Shown piece after piece: positions 33,224 to 42,130 of a stretch of DNA of 64,000 nucleotides (the first letter of the stretch is position 1; each line of letters begins with the position of its first letter). The DNA is taken from contig JAZQDD010000023.1 in NCBI GenBank assembly GCA_045546615.1, positions 62,001 through 126,000 of the forward strand, written 5' to 3'. This DNA comes from CAG-390 sp045546615. Lineage in GTDB: Bacteria; Bacillota; Clostridia; Oscillospirales; CAG-272. The notes below the pieces were generated by a model that was not told where the DNA came from, ran no database searches, and saw only the letters and a program-made list of their open reading frames with translations. A program made the translations under genes and the position numbers.

Positions 33224-34223
33224 AAATAAAAGGTTTATTATAAACTACGGCTCGGACGTCACCGTAGTACCCGATGCCGCCGCCGCGCGCTTCAAGGACG
33301 CATCAAAGCGTGACATTCTCGTGCTTATGGCACTTCTCGCCGCTCCCGATGCCTCAAGTGCGGATTTGGCGCAAGCCGCCGTATGCACCGAGGAACAGGT
33401 GCAAGCCTCCCTCGCCTTTTGGCAGGGTGCGCGGGTAATAATCACGCTTGACGGCGACACGGCAACCGAGCATGATAAAAAAGCACAGAAAAAAGCAAAA
33501 ACGTACGGAAGCGAGCCGCCCGTATACTCTATGGACGAGATAAGCGAGATAATCGAGAGCAACTCGGGCGTTTCGACGATGATAGACGAATGCCAGAGCT
33601 TACTCGGCAAAATACTGCGTACATCCGAGACAGCAAGGCTCATTTCCCTGATGGAGCATCTCGGTGTCGACAGCGAATACGTGCTGTGCCTTTGCGCTCA
33701 TTGCAGTCGTATAGGCAGGACGTCCATGAGATACGTCGAAACGACCATGGTTGAGCTTTTTGACAGGGGAATAACCGATGCGCACACGCTTGACGGATAT
33801 TTTCGCACCGCAGAGGCGGCGTACGCCGTGGAGGGCAAGATACGCAAGCTGTTCGGAATAAAGCCCGAGCGCACCCTTTCCGCCAAGGAGAAAAAATTCA
33901 TTGAAACGTGGACGGGAAAATTCGGCTACGGTGTTGACACAGTAAAGATAGCATACGAGATAACAGTCGACAAAACGGGCGAGCCGTCGCTCCCATACGC
34001 AAACGCGATACTGCAAAATTGGTACGATGCGGGACTCAAGACCGCCGAGCAGGTAGAAGAGCACATTGAGGAGACGGCAAAAGCCGCCGAGGACACGGCG
34101 AAGATGGGCAAGAGCTTTGACTCCGAGGATTTCTTTGCCGCGGCTCTTAACAGAAGCTACGAGGGCGCACAAACGCCCGACCTTCCCGCCGCAGGAAACG
34201 CAACTGCGAAAAAGCGCAAATAA
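33213..34223 (+). CDS. DnaD domain protein (primosome component)
   Basis: Helps reload the replicative helicase. The 336 residues carry an N-terminal winged-helix-like region, a linker, and two C-terminal DnaD-type helical domains; the second ends with KIAYEITVDKTGEPSLPYANAILQNWYDAGLKT, close to the YxxxIxxxWxxxG signature. The GTG at 33213 has GGAGA 5 nt upstream and overlaps rex by 11 nt. It is followed by the helicase-loader gene, its usual partner. Confidence 0.9.
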   Translation: MKAENKRFIINYGSDVTVVPDAAAARFKDASKRDILVLMALLAAPDASSADLAQAAVCTEEQVQASLAFWQGARVIITLDGDTATEHDKKAQKKAKTYGSEPPVYSMDEISEIIESNSGVSTMIDECQSLLGKILRTSETARLISLMEHLGVDSEYVLCLCAHCSRIGRTSMRYVETTMVELFDRGITDAHTLDGYFRTAEAAYAVEGKIRKLFGIKPERTLSAKEKKFIETWTGKFGYGVDTVKIAYEITVDKTGEPSLPYANAILQNWYDAGLKTAEQVEEHIEETAKAAEDTAKMGKSFDSEDFFAAALNRSYEGAQTPDLPAAGNATAKKRK

Positions 34224-34233
34224 GGAGAAGCAA

Positions 34234-35205
34234 ATGGCTTTTAATAAGGATAACACCGTCAGGATACGGGAAAAATACAACACCAAGCACCTTGACGCGG
34301 AAAACGCGGCAGATATGCGCCGCGGCGAGCTGTGGATAAGAATCCCCGACCTGCGTGAAATAGACCGACGCCTGTCAGCTACAGGGCCGCGCCTTATGGC
34401 TATATCGCTTAAAAAGAGCAACGAAACGGTGGCGGACGTGAGAGCCGACGTCGAGGAGCTGATGCGCCGCCGCGCCGCGCTCCTTGAGGAAAACGGCTAT
34501 CCGGCGGACTACACAGACCCGCGCTACGAGTGCGAAAAATGCTCTGACAGCGGCTATGTTGACGGCAAAATGTGCGAATGTATGCGCCGCGAGCTGATAC
34601 TTGCAGGCTACGAATCCTCGGGCATCGCAAGACTGATGGGCACACAGCGCTTTGACAATTTCAACCTCGATTTTTACCGCGACACGCCCCGTACATATCA
34701 AAACATGAGCTACGTTTTTGAAACGATGCGCTCATACGCGCAGGGCTTTGACCCCGACGTTTCCCCCAACCTCATCCTTTTTGGCGGAACCGGACTTGGA
34801 AAAACACACCTTTCCACCGCCGTGGCAAAGACCGTAATCGACCGTGGCTACGACGTAGTGTACACGGGTGCTATCGGAATGCTTGCCGACTTTGAGCGCG
34901 CACGCTTCGGCAACGCGTCGGGCGCGGAGAGCGGAAACGGCACGGAGCGTTATTTCGACTGCGACCTGCTCATTATCGACGACCTCGGAAGCGAGGTGTC
35001 AAATCAGTTCACCGTGAGCTGTATATACAATGTGATAAACAACCGCATAAGCCTTGGCAATCCTACCATTATAAGCACCAATCTCAATCAGAATGAGATA
35101 GTCGAAAGATATTGGGACAGAATAACAAGCCGCCTTTTCGGTGAATATCTCCCCCTCGTCTTTTCGGGCACGGATGTCAGAAAGCAAAAAATATCGAGAA
35201 AATAA
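34234..35205 (+). CDS. dnaI: Helicase loader / DnaC-DnaI-like ATPase
   Basis: An AAA+ ATPase that loads DnaB-type helicase. The 323 residues contain an N-terminal zinc-binding segment (CEKCSDSGYVDGKMCEC), Walker A FGGTGLGKTHL, Walker B LLIIDDLGSE and sensor 1 PTIISTNLN. The zinc-binding region and the position after a DnaD gene identify it as the primosomal loader rather than a transposon IstB. The start follows TAAGGAG, 10 nt after the dnaD-like stop. Confidence 0.9.
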   Translation: MAFNKDNTVRIREKYNTKHLDAENAADMRRGELWIRIPDLREIDRRLSATGPRLMAISLKKSNETVADVRADVEELMRRRAALLEENGYPADYTDPRYECEKCSDSGYVDGKMCECMRRELILAGYESSGIARLMGTQRFDNFNLDFYRDTPRTYQNMSYVFETMRSYAQGFDPDVSPNLILFGGTGLGKTHLSTAVAKTVIDRGYDVVYTGAIGMLADFERARFGNASGAESGNGTERYFDCDLLIIDDLGSEVSNQFTVSCIYNVINNRISLGNPTIISTNLNQNEIVERYWDRITSRLFGEYLPLVFSGTDVRKQKISRK

Positions 35206-35207
35206 GT

Positions 35208-35238
35208 AAAAAGCCTTCTCCGCGGAGAAGGCTTTTTT
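35208..35238 (+). terminator. Operon terminator
   Basis: AAAAAGCCTTCTC / GAGAAGGCTTTTTT around CGCG. Confidence 0.92.
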
Positions 35239-35256
35239 AATTAAAATGCCCGCAGA

Positions 35257-36312
35257 TCAAAGAGCTGCAAGGCGCTCCTTGATAGCTTTGTAACGGCGAT
35301 CGTCCTTTATTGAAGCAAATACGCCGTCATTATTGTTGAGATATCGCAAATAAGAGTGAGCAAGCGTTTCCGCGCTGCTTCTTGAAACGTTCCTCTGCCC
35401 GATCTTTATCCTATTGACGAGCAAGGACGAATGCTCGATTTCTGTGAAATTATTGGCTTTTTCGCAGTATTGCACCACATTTTCAAGCTCGGATATCGCT
35501 CTTTCAAATTCTCCCGCCCTGCCGCTTTCAAGCGCCATAAAAAAGCTTATCCTTGCCAGACGGTCATTGAAAAATCCGAAATCACCGTCTGCAAAAACTA
35601 TGTGGAACATATCGTAAAGCGAGCGCAACATCGTGTGCTTTTCCTCATGAGTGTATCCCGCTTCCTTGCAATCAAGCAGATATTTCATATAGAGATACGC
35701 GCGGTCGCAGAGCTTCCAAAAATAATTCTGACAATGCTCTGCAAGCTCATCTCCTTCAAGCACGTGCAAATAGAGATCTTCCGCGGGCGGCATCATATCC
35801 GCATACTGTAATGCTTTGCTTCTATCGCCCTTATGCAAATAGGTAAAGCATAGACCGCGAATAGCCCCCATCTTATACTCCATATTTGTAGATTCCATAA
35901 GCTGTTCGCCCAGCATAACTATCTCGTCAAAGCCTTCATCGATATATCCGTTTTGCAATACTCTCATTAGGTAATAACGCACGGTCTCATCGTTCGGATA
36001 TTTTTTCTGCATGGCGCGGGAGAGCGCAAGTCTCTCCGCGGTCTTTCCTTGGCTGTGAAGCTCTGCGTACTTGTCTGTAAATTCTTTGATCTCGGCTTGT
36101 TTTTTGCTTCTTGAAATGTCGATTTCAAGAAGCACGTCCGCGCTGACTTCAAAAACGTTTGCAAGAAGCGGCAGATTTGAAATATCGGGGGCGGTCTTGT
36201 CGCACTCCCATTGAGAAACGGCGTTTATAGAAACGCCAAGCAATTCCGCGAGCTGTTCTTGCGTGATATTCCTCTCGCGGCGAAGTTTTTTGATAGTAGT
36301 TCCGATAGACAT
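35257..36312 (-). CDS. XRE-family regulator with C-terminal TPR-like region (paralogue)
   Basis: A 351-residue protein with an N-terminal helix-turn-helix (about 5-60; ITQEQLAELLGVSINAVSQWECD) and a helical TPR-like region (70-350). It shares its plan and short motifs (KYPNDETVRYYLM, RGLCFTYLHKGDRSKALQYA) with the regulator at 3013-3798. A perfect 14-bp palindrome lies between its -10 box and start codon, suggesting autoregulation. Targets are unknown. Confidence 0.88.
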   Translation of the reverse strand: MSIGTTIKKLRRERNITQEQLAELLGVSINAVSQWECDKTAPDISNLPLLANVFEVSADVLLEIDISRSKKQAEIKEFTDKYAELHSQGKTAERLALSRAMQKKYPNDETVRYYLMRVLQNGYIDEGFDEIVMLGEQLMESTNMEYKMGAIRGLCFTYLHKGDRSKALQYADMMPPAEDLYLHVLEGDELAEHCQNYFWKLCDRAYLYMKYLLDCKEAGYTHEEKHTMLRSLYDMFHIVFADGDFGFFNDRLARISFFMALESGRAGEFERAISELENVVQYCEKANNFTEIEHSSLLVNRIKIGQRNVSRSSAETLAHSYLRYLNNNDGVFASIKDDRRYKAIKERLAAL

Positions 36313-36335
36313 ATTTTTTCTCCTTTACGGTAATT

Positions 36336-36362
36336 CAAAAGCGCTTTTGTACCTTAATTATA
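36336..36362 (-). promoter_or_regulatory. -10 box and palindromic operator of the XRE/TPR gene
   Basis: Minus-strand TATAAT (36357-36362) is followed by the perfect palindrome CAAAAGCGCTTTTG (36336-36349) at about +1 to +14. No good -35 box is seen. Confidence 0.6.
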
Positions 36363-36521
36363 CACGGCTTTTTGCAAATTTTACACCAAGCATTTTACAA
36401 GCGCAGTTCAATTTTCGCTTTAATTTTTACAGTAATAGTTTAATGCAAAGGCTCTTGCTAAATAACTGCAAGTGCCTTTTAAAATTTAAAATATATTAAC
36501 GGAGATAGAATAAAAAGTTTG

Positions 36522-36832
36522 GTGCGAACATAGGGCGCAAAAATACTGCGGTATTTTTGCGAGATCCACTTGTCGCGTCGCAGAACAATGCGCCGCGCCT
36601 GCGGGATGACGCAGGTGTGTGCGCTATCCTCGCTCTATTTGAAGCGTCTGCGACGGTGCTAAAAAGCAAAAAGTTACTATGAAAAACGATAAAATTTGTT
36701 ATTACCCGATTATTAAGGAAACGAGATCGGCGCACATTCTCGCGTCATTCCGAAGCCATTACGAGCTGCTTCGAGTAATGGCGAGCGAATCTCGCCGTTT
36801 TTCCGCAGAAAAACGGCGCCCTATGTTAGCAC
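36522..36832. mobile_element. 311-bp non-autonomous inverted-repeat element
   Basis: The ends are GTGCGAACATAGGGCGC and the complement of GTGCTAACATAGGGCGC. Inside each end sits a hairpin around CTGCGG, then GCGAGAT. The two hairpins differ in sequence but both stems pair (AAAAATA/TATTTTT versus CCGTTTTT/AAAAACGG), so the structure seems conserved. No protein is encoded. Confidence 0.65.
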
Positions 36833-36904
36833 TAACTGCTTTGCAAAACGATAAAAGCCAAAGCACACGGCTATGTATTTATTCGCAGATAACGCATATA
36901 TAAT

Positions 36905-37003
36905 GCTCCCTCTCGGAGGGAGCCTTTTCGTGTGCTCCGAAAGTGATTATACCGCCACATACTGTTTGCACAGTAGCAAGCAAAGCCCCGCGCAAGGCGG
37001 GGC
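36905..37003. repeat. Intergenic hairpins including a terminator for the LytTR operon
   Basis: CTCCCTCTCGGAGGGAG (36905-36921) is a fragment of the repeat family seen at 2635-2774. GCCCCGC / GCGGGGC (36985-36991, 36997-37003) followed on the minus strand by TTTGCTTG is a plausible terminator for the LytTR/DUF3021 operon. The remaining sequence from 36380 to 36520 shows nothing I can assign. Confidence 0.6.
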
Positions 37004-37014
37004 GAAAATAACTT

Positions 37015-37443
37015 TTATTCTACATTATTTGTGTTTTTTTCACCAAGCTTTTGATTGATCAATTTCAAATTATGTTCTACGATCTTATCTGCAACGTAAC
37101 ATGAAAAGACCATAGCAATAATAACCCCCAATGATACTATACCATAGACGGTCAAACTGTCAAATTCAAAGCGAAGAGTGCCGACAGCATATCCAACTGC
37201 ATACAAGGTAAATATGTCAAAGGCCATAATGATTGCACGTCTTATCCAAATTCGTTTGGAGAAGAGTTTAAGCCGCATTGTAAAAAAGGAAAATAAATGC
37301 GTGGGAATAATAACATATACCATATGATAAAGATGATTAATTCTAATGCTTTCGGGGAAAACAAGTGAGAATATTATGAAAATGATTGCTGCAAGTCCCA
37401 TCTGGTACACCAAAGAACTCCAATAATTTCTAAACATATTCAC
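37015..37443 (-). CDS. DUF3021-like membrane protein
   Basis: A 142-residue protein with four membrane helices (about 12-30, 38-58, 70-90 and 100-120). It is encoded directly downstream of a LytTR regulator with a 4-nt overlap (ATGA), an arrangement typical for DUF3021 proteins. These pairs are thought to form a membrane-linked regulatory unit; the signal is not known. Confidence 0.75.
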   Translation of the reverse strand: MNMFRNYWSSLVYQMGLAAIIFIIFSLVFPESIRINHLYHMVYVIIPTHLFSFFTMRLKLFSKRIWIRRAIIMAFDIFTLYAVGYAVGTLRFEFDSLTVYGIVSLGVIIAMVFSCYVADKIVEHNLKLINQKLGEKNTNNVE

Positions 37444-37877
37444 ACCCCCAATTTTTTCTTGATCTGCGGCACGTACTGTCTTGAAACAACAAGCTTTTCT
37501 TTGTTTATAAGAGTTGCCACAAGACGGCTGTTTTCTGTTTTTTTGATACTCAACATTTTGTCTAAATTTGCGATAACGGTTTTGGATATTCGCGCGAACT
37601 GTAAGTTTTTCAATTCCTCTTCGATCTTATAGAGCTTCGCCGTGGCTTCATAGGTTTCGTTTTCCGTATAGAAAAATATATTACCGTCAACCGATTCAAA
37701 ATAAAATATCTCTTTTATCGGTATCAAAAATGTTTCTCCCTCTTTTTCCCCCGTTAAAGTCAATCCAACAGCTGATATCTTTGAAACGATATCATGTATC
37801 TCGCTTGTCATTTTGGAGCAAACGATAGATATTTCGGTTTCATTTATATTTGGGTCTTCAATAATCGTAACCTTCAA
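37440..37877 (-). CDS. LytTR-family DNA-binding regulator
   Basis: A 145-residue regulator without a receiver domain. An N-terminal short strand-rich segment (KVTIIEDPNINETEISIVCSK) precedes a LytTR domain (about 50-145; IPIKEIFYFESVDGNIFFYTENETYEA and FARISKTVIANLDKM). The start is the TTG at 37875-37877, with AAAGGAGA upstream; an in-frame ATG at 37910 lies upstream of the predicted transcription start and cannot be used. Coupled to the DUF3021-like gene. Confidence 0.88.
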   Translation of the reverse strand: MKVTIIEDPNINETEISIVCSKMTSEIHDIVSKISAVGLTLTGEKEGETFLIPIKEIFYFESVDGNIFFYTENETYEATAKLYKIEEELKNLQFARISKTVIANLDKMLSIKKTENSRLVATLINKEKLVVSRQYVPQIKKKLGV

Positions 37878-37908
37878 GAAAATCTCTCCTTTCCTCTGCT
37901 GTAGCTTC

Positions 37909-37937
37909 ATTATACAAAGCTATAAAGAAAAAATCAA
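37909..37937 (-). promoter_or_regulatory. LytTR operon promoter
   Basis: Minus-strand TTGATT (37932-37937), 17-bp spacer, TATAAT (37909-37914). Confidence 0.85.
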
Positions 37938-38003
37938 GCGACTTTTCCTTTCTTGCAAAATTACAATACCAAGATGCAGTTTAAGAGCTTTTATTGTAAA
38001 AAT

Positions 38004-38223
38004 GGGGCTGTCTCATTTAGCGCAGAACAAAAATACAAAAATAAGTAAAGAAAAAAGACCGTTTTTTCGTCCAAAAGGATGAAGAAAGCGGTCTTTTTAG
38101 GTAGAAATCCTCACGGATTTCGATTTTTATACGTATTTTTTAGCCGGGATTTTGCCCTCTGGCGTACCCTCGTACGCCGACGACGGCAAAATCGCGACTT
38201 CTGCATCTAACTGAGACAGCCCC
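38004..38223 (+). mobile_element. MITE-like element, copy 2 (220 bp)
   Basis: The ends are GGGGCTGTCTCATTTAGCGC and ...TGCATCTAACTGAGACAGCCCC. It has the same internal plan and orientation as 15481-15702, including the AAGACCG...CGGTCTTTTT and GAAATCCTCACGGATTTC hairpins. It ends 8 bp beyond the stop of the ABC exporter gene, as copy 1 does beyond malQ. Confidence 0.82.
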
Positions 38224-38231
38224 TAATATTT

Positions 38232-40160
38232 TTATTCAAGCTCGAATGCGCCCGTGTAGAGCTTATAGTAAGTTCCGCGCTCGGCAATGAGCTTTTCGTG
38301 GTTGCCGCGCTCGATTATCCTGCCGTGGTCAAGCACCATTATAACGTCGGAGTTTCGCACGGTGGACAGACGGTGCGCGATAACGAACACGGTCCTGCCC
38401 TCCATCAGCTTATCCATTCCGCGCTGAACGATAGCCTCGGTGCGCGTATCGATAGATGACGTTGCCTCGTCAAGTATCATAACGGGCGGGTCGGCAACCG
38501 CGGCGCGCGCGATAGCGATGAGCTGGCGCTGTCCCTGCGAGAGATTTGCGCCGTTGTTTGCAAGCTCCGTATCGTAGCCGCCGGGGAGTCGGGTAATAAA
38601 ATCGTCAGCCCCCGCAAGGCGTGCCGCGGCGATGCATTCCTCGTCCGTAGCGTCAAGTCTGCCGTAGCGGATATTGTCCATTACCGTTCCCGTAAAGAGA
38701 TTGGTCTCCTGCAAAACTATGCCGAGCGAGCGGCGCAGGTCAGCCTTCTTTATCTTATTTACGTTGATGCCGTCATAGCGTATCTTGCCGTCGGCAATAT
38801 CGTAAAAGCGGTTGATAAGATTAGTTATCGTGGTCTTGCCCGCGCCCGTCGCGCCGACGAACGCCACCTTTTGCCCGGGCTCTGCGTAAACGCTGACGTT
38901 GTGAAGCACCGTTTTGCCCTCGACGTAGGCAAAATCCACCTCGGTCAGGCGCACGTCACCGCGCAAAAGCGTGTAGGTCAGGCTTCCGTCTCCGTGGGGA
39001 TGCTTCCAAGCCCACTTGCCCGTGCGCTTGGCGGTCTCGGTGATGTTACCCTCGGCATCGACCTCGGCATTAACGAGCGTAACGTAGCCTTCGTCATCCT
39101 CGGGTGCTTGATCCATAAGGTCAAATATACGCCTTGCTCCCGCAATACCCATAACAATAGCGTTCATCTGCTGGGAGAGCGTGTTTACGTTGCCCGTAAA
39201 CTGCTTTGTCATATTAAGGAAAGGCACTACTATGCCGAGCGTGAACACCGCCTGCCCCGTGAATATTCCGCGAAGCGAAAGATTGTACACTCCCGATATC
39301 AGGAAAAGTCCGCCCACCGTTGCCATTACCGCGTAAATGATATTACCGATATTGCCGATGATGGGTCCCATGCAGTTGGCGTATGCGTGGGCGCGCGTGC
39401 TGTCCTCACAAAGCGCGCCGTTTATCTTGTCAAAATCCTCGATGGCTTCTTTTTCGTGGCAGAAGGACTTGATGACCTTCTGACCGTTCATCATTTCCTG
39501 CGCAAAGCCCTCTGCTCTGCCCATTGCCTGCTGTTGGCGGATAAAGTATTTTGCCGAGCCGCCGCCGACCTTTTTTACTACGAACACCATGGCAACAACA
39601 CCGCACAAAAGCACAAGTGTCATCCAGATGCTATTGTAGAGCATTATAAAAAATACGGTAGTAAGGATAGCCGTTGCCTGAATGAGCGATGGGAAAGCCT
39701 GCGATACGAGCTGACGGAGAGTATCAATGTCATTCGTATAATAGCTCATTATATCGCCGTGCTTGTTGCGGTCAAAATAGCTTATCGGCAGGCTTTGCAT
39801 AGTGTCGAACATACTGCGGCGCATCTTGCAAAGGAAGCCCTGCGTCATATACGCCATAAGCTGTGTGTAGACCGTGATGGATATCATTGAAAGCACGTAG
39901 AAGCACGCAAGCAATACGACCTTTGGGATTACCTCTCCCGACGCCGTCGCCCAATCCTTGGAGAGCTGGTATTTTTCAATTGCGTTTATCACCTGCTGTA
40001 AAAAGAGCGAGGGGATAGCGGAGGTCACGGCGGAGAACAGAATACAGAATACCGTTAGCGGAGCAAGTACGGGATAGTAGGAAAAGAGCAATTTAAGCAC
40101 TCTTTTGAGAATGCCGAAATCCATCGGCGGGCGTCCGCCCTTTTTTGCGTTGTTATTCAT
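38232..40160 (-). CDS. ABC exporter half-transporter, canonical ATPase site
   Basis: A 642-residue type IV ABC exporter: six membrane helices (about 30-330) and an ATPase domain with Walker A GATGAGKTT, signature LSQGQRQ, Walker B LDEATSSID and switch AHRLSTV. An extension between the membrane and ATPase parts (about 350-400) is longer than usual. It is coupled by a one-base overlap (TAATG) to the partner at 40160-41914, whose own catalytic residues are degenerate. Together they resemble heterodimeric drug or lipid exporters of the BmrCD/TM287-288 kind. The substrate is unknown. Confidence 0.92.
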   Translation of the reverse strand: MNNNAKKGGRPPMDFGILKRVLKLLFSYYPVLAPLTVFCILFSAVTSAIPSLFLQQVINAIEKYQLSKDWATASGEVIPKVVLLACFYVLSMISITVYTQLMAYMTQGFLCKMRRSMFDTMQSLPISYFDRNKHGDIMSYYTNDIDTLRQLVSQAFPSLIQATAILTTVFFIMLYNSIWMTLVLLCGVVAMVFVVKKVGGGSAKYFIRQQQAMGRAEGFAQEMMNGQKVIKSFCHEKEAIEDFDKINGALCEDSTRAHAYANCMGPIIGNIGNIIYAVMATVGGLFLISGVYNLSLRGIFTGQAVFTLGIVVPFLNMTKQFTGNVNTLSQQMNAIVMGIAGARRIFDLMDQAPEDDEGYVTLVNAEVDAEGNITETAKRTGKWAWKHPHGDGSLTYTLLRGDVRLTEVDFAYVEGKTVLHNVSVYAEPGQKVAFVGATGAGKTTITNLINRFYDIADGKIRYDGINVNKIKKADLRRSLGIVLQETNLFTGTVMDNIRYGRLDATDEECIAAARLAGADDFITRLPGGYDTELANNGANLSQGQRQLIAIARAAVADPPVMILDEATSSIDTRTEAIVQRGMDKLMEGRTVFVIAHRLSTVRNSDVIMVLDHGRIIERGNHEKLIAERGTYYKLYTGAFELE

Positions 40161-41914
40161 TACGCCTCCTCCTTTCCGTCGGTGTCACTGCCCTTGACTT
40201 GCTGTTCGTATACCTCGCGGTAAATTTCCGAGGAAGCAAGAAGCTCGCTGTGAGTTCCCACGGCGGATATCGCGCCGTTTTCCATGACCACTATCATATC
40301 CGCATCCTGCACCGAGGAGATGCGCTGTGCGATAATTATCTTCGTGGTGGCGGGGATATATTGCTTAAATCCCTCTCTGATAAGGGCATCGGTTCTTGTA
40401 TCAACGGCGCTTGTGGAGTCGTCAAGAATGAGTATCTTCGGTTTTTTGAGAAGCGCGCGGGCAATACAAAGCCTTTGCTTTTGTCCGCCCGAAACGTTAG
40501 TTCCGCCCTGCTCTATCTTCGTTTCGTAGCCTTCGGGGAACGCCGTCACGAAATCATGTGCCTGCGCAAGCTTGCACGCCTCGACAAGCTCTTCATCGGT
40601 GGCATTGGGATTACCCCAGCGCAGATTTTGTGCGATAGTACCCGAAAACAGCAAGTTTTTCTGAAGCACCATTGAAACGGCACTGCGCAGAGATTCGATA
40701 TCGTATTTTCTAACGTCAACACCGCCGACCTTAACAACACCCTCTGTGGTATCGTAAAGTCTCGGTATAAGCTGAACGAGAGTTGATTTGCTCGAACCCG
40801 TACCGCCGATGATACCGACGGTCATGCCCGACTTAATGTGCAAGTCCATGCCCGACAGCGCGTTCTTTTTTGCCTTTTGCGAATACTTGAAGCTGACTCC
40901 CTCAAAATCCACCGAGCCGTCAGCGATATCGAATATCGGGTTTTCGGGGTTTTCGAGTGCGCTCTGCTCGTCAAGCACCTGACAAATTCTCTTGAACGAC
41001 TCTGCCGACATGGTAAGGATGACGTATATCATCGACAGCATCATAAGGGACATGAGTATCTGCATACCGTAGGTAAGCATTGCGGATATCTGTCCCACGT
41101 CGATGGTCGCTCCGCCGCTGGTTATGGCAAGGCGCGAGCCGACAGTCAGAACGAATATCATATTGAAATACAGACAGAACTGCATTATCGGGGTATTGAG
41201 CGCCACTATGCGCTCCGCGCGGGTGAAATCACCCATAATGTCCTCGGATGCCGCGCCGAACTTTTCTTTTTCGTAATTTTCGCGCGAAAATCCCTTTACA
41301 ACGCGCATTCCGCGGACGTTTTCCTCGATAGCTTCATTAAGGCGGTCGTATTTCTTGAAAACACGGCGGAAAGCAGGCATCGCGTGCTTTGCGACAAGCA
41401 AAAGTCCGCAGATAAGGACGGGAACGACAACTACGAAGGTGGTTGCAAGCGCTCCTCCCATGACGTATGCCATGACAATAGCGAAAAGGAACATAAGAGG
41501 CGCACGTATAGCCGTGCGTATTACCATCATGTACGACATCTGCGCGTTGCCGACGTCCGTGGTAAGACGTGTAACGAGGGATGCCGAGGAAAATTTGTCA
41601 ATATTCTCAAATGAATAGGTCTGGATCTTTCTGAAAAGATCTCCGCGCAGGTTCTTTGCGAATCCCGCAGACGCTTTAGCGCAGGTGTATCCCGCTATCG
41701 CGCCGCACGCAAGGGAGCAGATTGCCATCAGTATTAAAAGTCCGCCCTGCAACATGACCGTGCTCATCTGTGCACCGTTCTTTATCTGATTAACAAGGTC
41801 GGCGGCAATAAACGGAATAAAAACCTCTATTATTACCTCGGCGATGATGAAGAACAGCGTAAGTATCGTGGGGCGTTTATATTCTCTGATACACCCCGCA
41901 AGTCTTTTTATCAT
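40160..41914 (-). CDS. ABC exporter half-transporter, degenerate ATPase site
   Basis: A 584-residue partner of the gene at 38232-40160, with six membrane helices (about 10-300) and an ATPase domain: Walker A GGTGSSKST, signature VSGGQKQR, Walker B LDDSTSAVD with Asp in place of the catalytic Glu, and AQRISSV with Gln in place of the switch His. These two changes mark the non-catalytic site of heterodimeric exporters. The ATG at 41912-41914 is used; an upstream in-frame ATG at 41947 is at the transcription start itself. Confidence 0.92.
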   Translation of the reverse strand: MIKRLAGCIREYKRPTILTLFFIIAEVIIEVFIPFIAADLVNQIKNGAQMSTVMLQGGLLILMAICSLACGAIAGYTCAKASAGFAKNLRGDLFRKIQTYSFENIDKFSSASLVTRLTTDVGNAQMSYMMVIRTAIRAPLMFLFAIVMAYVMGGALATTFVVVVPVLICGLLLVAKHAMPAFRRVFKKYDRLNEAIEENVRGMRVVKGFSRENYEKEKFGAASEDIMGDFTRAERIVALNTPIMQFCLYFNMIFVLTVGSRLAITSGGATIDVGQISAMLTYGMQILMSLMMLSMIYVILTMSAESFKRICQVLDEQSALENPENPIFDIADGSVDFEGVSFKYSQKAKKNALSGMDLHIKSGMTVGIIGGTGSSKSTLVQLIPRLYDTTEGVVKVGGVDVRKYDIESLRSAVSMVLQKNLLFSGTIAQNLRWGNPNATDEELVEACKLAQAHDFVTAFPEGYETKIEQGGTNVSGGQKQRLCIARALLKKPKILILDDSTSAVDTRTDALIREGFKQYIPATTKIIIAQRISSVQDADMIVVMENGAISAVGTHSELLASSEIYREVYEQQVKGSDTDGKEEA

Positions 41915-41952
41915 TCTTTCTACCTTTCTTTTAGGATATCTATGCATTGTTA

Positions 41953-41985
41953 ATTATACTAAAATATGGTATTTATGTCAATACC
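41953..41985 (-). promoter_or_regulatory. Promoter of the first ABC exporter pair with overlapping inverted repeat
   Basis: Minus-strand perfect TTGACA (41976-41981), 17-bp spacer, TATAAT (41953-41958). GGTATT-N6-AATACC (41968-41985) covers the -35 box and is a candidate repressor site; no regulator gene is adjacent. Confidence 0.8.
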
Positions 41986-42071
41986 TAAATCTTTACTAAA
42001 ATAAACCTCTTGGCATAATATCTTTTAGAGAAAATATTGTAATTTATTAAATAAATCATTTATTTTTATGC

Positions 42072-42100
42072 TTGACATCGTAGTGCTTTTAATTTATAAT
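42072..42100 (+). promoter_or_regulatory. gpsA promoter
   Basis: Perfect TTGACA (42072-42077), 17-bp spacer, TATAAT (42095-42100). Confidence 0.9.
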
Positions 42101-42130
42101 TAAATCACAGCTATCGCAAGGAGTAAATAT

